The position numbers and the translations under genes are program-made. A stretch of 64,000 nucleotides of DNA from Pampus argenteus (lineage: Eukaryota > Chordata > Actinopteri > Scombriformes > Stromateidae): NCBI GenBank assembly GCA_036937835.1, contig CM072861.1, positions 20,264,001 to 20,328,000 on the forward strand. Direction: 5' to 3'. The notes under the pieces were generated by a model that saw only the letters and a program-made list of their open reading frames with translations, did not search any database and was not told the origin of the DNA. Below are positions 62,004 to 64,000 of this stretch, piece after piece (position 1 is the first letter of the stretch; every line of letters begins with the position of its first letter).

Positions 62004-63786
62004 TGTCTTCTGCTTCTCATGTTCCTTGTTCTTATTTCATGAAGTGTTGGATTGAGCCCTATTGATTTCTTTAGTTCATTTCTTCTAGTGGCAACAAAAT
62101 GCTTTTCTGCACTGATTAAAAGTTATTTTGGCATTTTAGTCTTTATTGACAGTAGTGGCAGTAGCAATAAAAAGAAAACAAGGAGAAAAAGTGATACATG
62201 CATCTAAAGTTTCCAGCTGGGATCAACACATGTGTATCTTCCCTGTGTGTGTTTTTTGCTTCTGGCCTTTTATTTGAGCCTCAACATTAACTTTATATGA
62301 AACTTAGACACCAAACCCTTCCTATGAAATCTGAAGAATATGTGAATAATTTCAACAAGAGCCAAAACAAGAGCCAATTGTCTCTGCTGTTTTGCTCAAC
62401 CATCTGTAAAACAACATCAAAAACTGTAAATTGCTAATAATTCAATTGCATATTCTTAAAACTGTTGCTCCCTTTGAAACAGCTAAATTATATTGTTGGA
62501 TGAAAACTGCAGCACCTCCATGCAGTACCAGGATATTTTGAACCATCTGTGAATATGAATATCATATTCACAAAGTGCTGGTCTATATTCCTCTCCATAA
62601 AAATAACATCTCGGATTTCGCCTGCAGGAATAGGCCTCAGGGTGAGGTAAACTGCTCCCAAAAGATTGCTGAGATGAAACTATCGTAAATCAATGCATGC
62701 ACATACAGATTCCCACTGCAGCTACCAGGACCTCGTTTTGATCTCTAGCAGACCTGCAGTAATTAGTGGACACTGACACAGAGCACAGAAAGAGCCCTGG
62801 TGGATTTTTATTTAATATCGGATGTGAATGTAGGATCATTGTAAATCAATTTAAGAATAGCAGAATCTTATTTATTAGCAATCTTCAACAAATATATATT
62901 AGAGCCAAACTGAAGATCTTTTTTTGTTGAGTTAGTGGTTAGATTTATGTTTATGTTTAATAGTTCCTAATGTTTCCTATTTTTTTTCTTTTGAAAATAA
63001 CCTCCTCTAAAGAATAAGTAATTATTCTTAATCTCAATGCAGTCTGACCAGATTATAGTCTAGTCACTTCAGGTTCAAAAGAGCAACAGGTAGGCTGTGC
63101 AGTGTCTCCTTTTACCACGTGGTGGCGCACACAAGCTGCGCCTGCCCCTACACTTATTATTATTATTTAGAGAAATGTATTAATACAGTTTTGAGTGCAG
63201 TTATTATTTTTCTTTATTACTGGTTGCATTACTATTTCCTAACATTAGTCATAATCACTTACTTTACTTTACATTTGCCTTCTGGTTAGGCTACTTTATA
63301 AAGTCAGTGTGTATCTGAGTAGACTCTGCTTAGAAAACCATTATAAACACTCATCTGGATTTAACTACACTGAATCCCTAAAGCCATGGTGCAGACTGCA
63401 GGAATGAGTGGAAAAATAAAAAAAATATAGTGGTTGATAGTAGAAATTAAAGAAGAGAAAATGTGCACACATTTCACAATCTATTTCTATTTCTCATCTT
63501 ATTTGGCTTTTTTTTATTCTTATTTGTTTTTGTGTGTTATGAGACTTTGCTGCTGTAACAGTAAAAAATCCCATCAGATGATAGATTTTGTTTTTTTAAC
63601 CCACTGAAATTCTTAAAAATTAAACAGAACTGTAGTCTTATAGAAAATGAGTGTCAAGACTATACCATGACAAAATAACCCTAGGAAAAAAACCCAAACA
63701 AACAACGGAAACAAATACAAGATAAACAACTGTATATTTAATAATAGATCAAAATTACCAAAATCACTTATGTCTGATTTTCAACG
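62001..63786. other. intergenic spacer right of rufy1
   Basis: About 1.8 kb of AT-rich sequence without a recognisable coding exon. It includes CACGTG within ACCACGTGGTGGCGC near 63116-63127 (an E-box and weak CTCF resemblance). Nothing else was supported. Confidence 0.6.
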
Positions 63787-64000
63787 AGACTTTGAGGTTT
63801 CAACCCATATGTAGGCGGGGTGAAGTAGAGCCATAAATAAGGCCGCGCCTCTGCCGGCTCGATCCTCTCAGTCCGCTTCGACGCAGGGAATAGACGCTGA
63901 CAGGCGGAGTAACAGACAACACAACGCACCGAGAAATAAAACGACAACAAAGGAGGACTATTTAGAGCTGGAACAAGTCAAAGGAATACAGATCATCCCT
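63787..64000 (+). promoter_or_regulatory. TATA promoter and leader of a downstream plus-strand gene (candidate)
   Basis: The sequence changes from AT-rich to CpG-rich. GGCGGGG (GC box) at 63813-63820 precedes CCATAAATAAGG (TATA-like, 63831-63842), and TCAGTC at 63868-63873 fits an initiator about 30-35 bases on. The following A/C/G-rich stretch to the edge looks like an untranslated leader with no ATG. The gene itself is outside the window and unidentified. Confidence 0.4.

Noticed and set aside
61861..62065. Open frames through the AT microsatellite right of rufy1
   Set aside because: Tyr-Ile repeats are the translation of a TA dinucleotide repeat, not a gene.
63116..63129. CCACGTGGTGGCGC as a CTCF site
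   Set aside because: Two mismatches at conserved core positions. It is better read as an E-box (CACGTG).
63812..63822. CCATATGTAGG as a serum response element
   Set aside because: It does not satisfy CC(A/T)6GG. The core contains G and the right half-site is displaced, so an immediate-early identity for the edge gene is not supported.

Overview
The window looks like a gene-dense stretch of a teleost (probably percomorph) fish nuclear chromosome. The evidence is compact vertebrate genes with many short GT-AG introns, vertebrate-specific protein families, fish-type microsatellites and a decayed Tc1-like transposon. I see no bacterial, viral or operon-like organisation. Exon boundaries were read from the sequence (splice dinucleotides, reading phase and alignment to remembered vertebrate families). 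Every multi-exon model has consistent phase across all junctions.

Layout from left to right. (1) The 5' part of pdlim7 (minus strand, PDZ exons) occupies 444-14555 and continues off the left edge. (2) cltb, a clathrin light chain (plus, 6 exons), lies at 16281-19677. (3) A Tc1/mariner element with one in-frame stop in its transposase lies at about 20954-22356. (4) higd2a (minus, 2 exons) lies at 22742-23472. (5) The giant ankyrin/KH gene ankhd1 (minus, 39 coding exons, about 2.69 thousand residues) fills 25075-47361. (6) hnrnph1 (plus, 10 coding exons, 407 aa) lies at 51281-55077. (7) rufy1 (minus, 17 coding exons, 713 aa) lies at 56545-61645 and meets hnrnph1 tail to tail. (8) The last 200 bases look like the TATA promoter and leader of a further plus-strand gene outside the window. 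From memory, pdlim7, cltb, higd2a, hnrnph1 and rufy1 all have human counterparts on 5q35 and ANKHD1 on 5q31, so this is one conserved synteny group. The products are unrelated housekeeping or cytoskeletal proteins: PDZ-LIM scaffold, clathrin coat, cytochrome oxidase assembly, ankyrin/KH scaffold, splicing regulator and endosomal Rab effector. Nothing suggests they act as a single system.

The most interesting signals are non-coding. Two homologous palindromic elements of about 150 bp with CCAAT boxes sit just upstream of higd2a and rufy1. Two perfect, convergently oriented CTCF-like motifs flank the cltb-to-rufy1 block. Dense GTTAGC/GCTAAC clusters mark four of the gene starts. There are two GC-AG introns (cltb intron 1 and ankhd1 intron 18), a strong hairpin in an ankhd1 intron, an hnrnph1 that lacks the central glycine-tyrosine exon known from mammals, and hnrnph1/rufy1 poly(A) signals only 46 bp apart on opposite strands.
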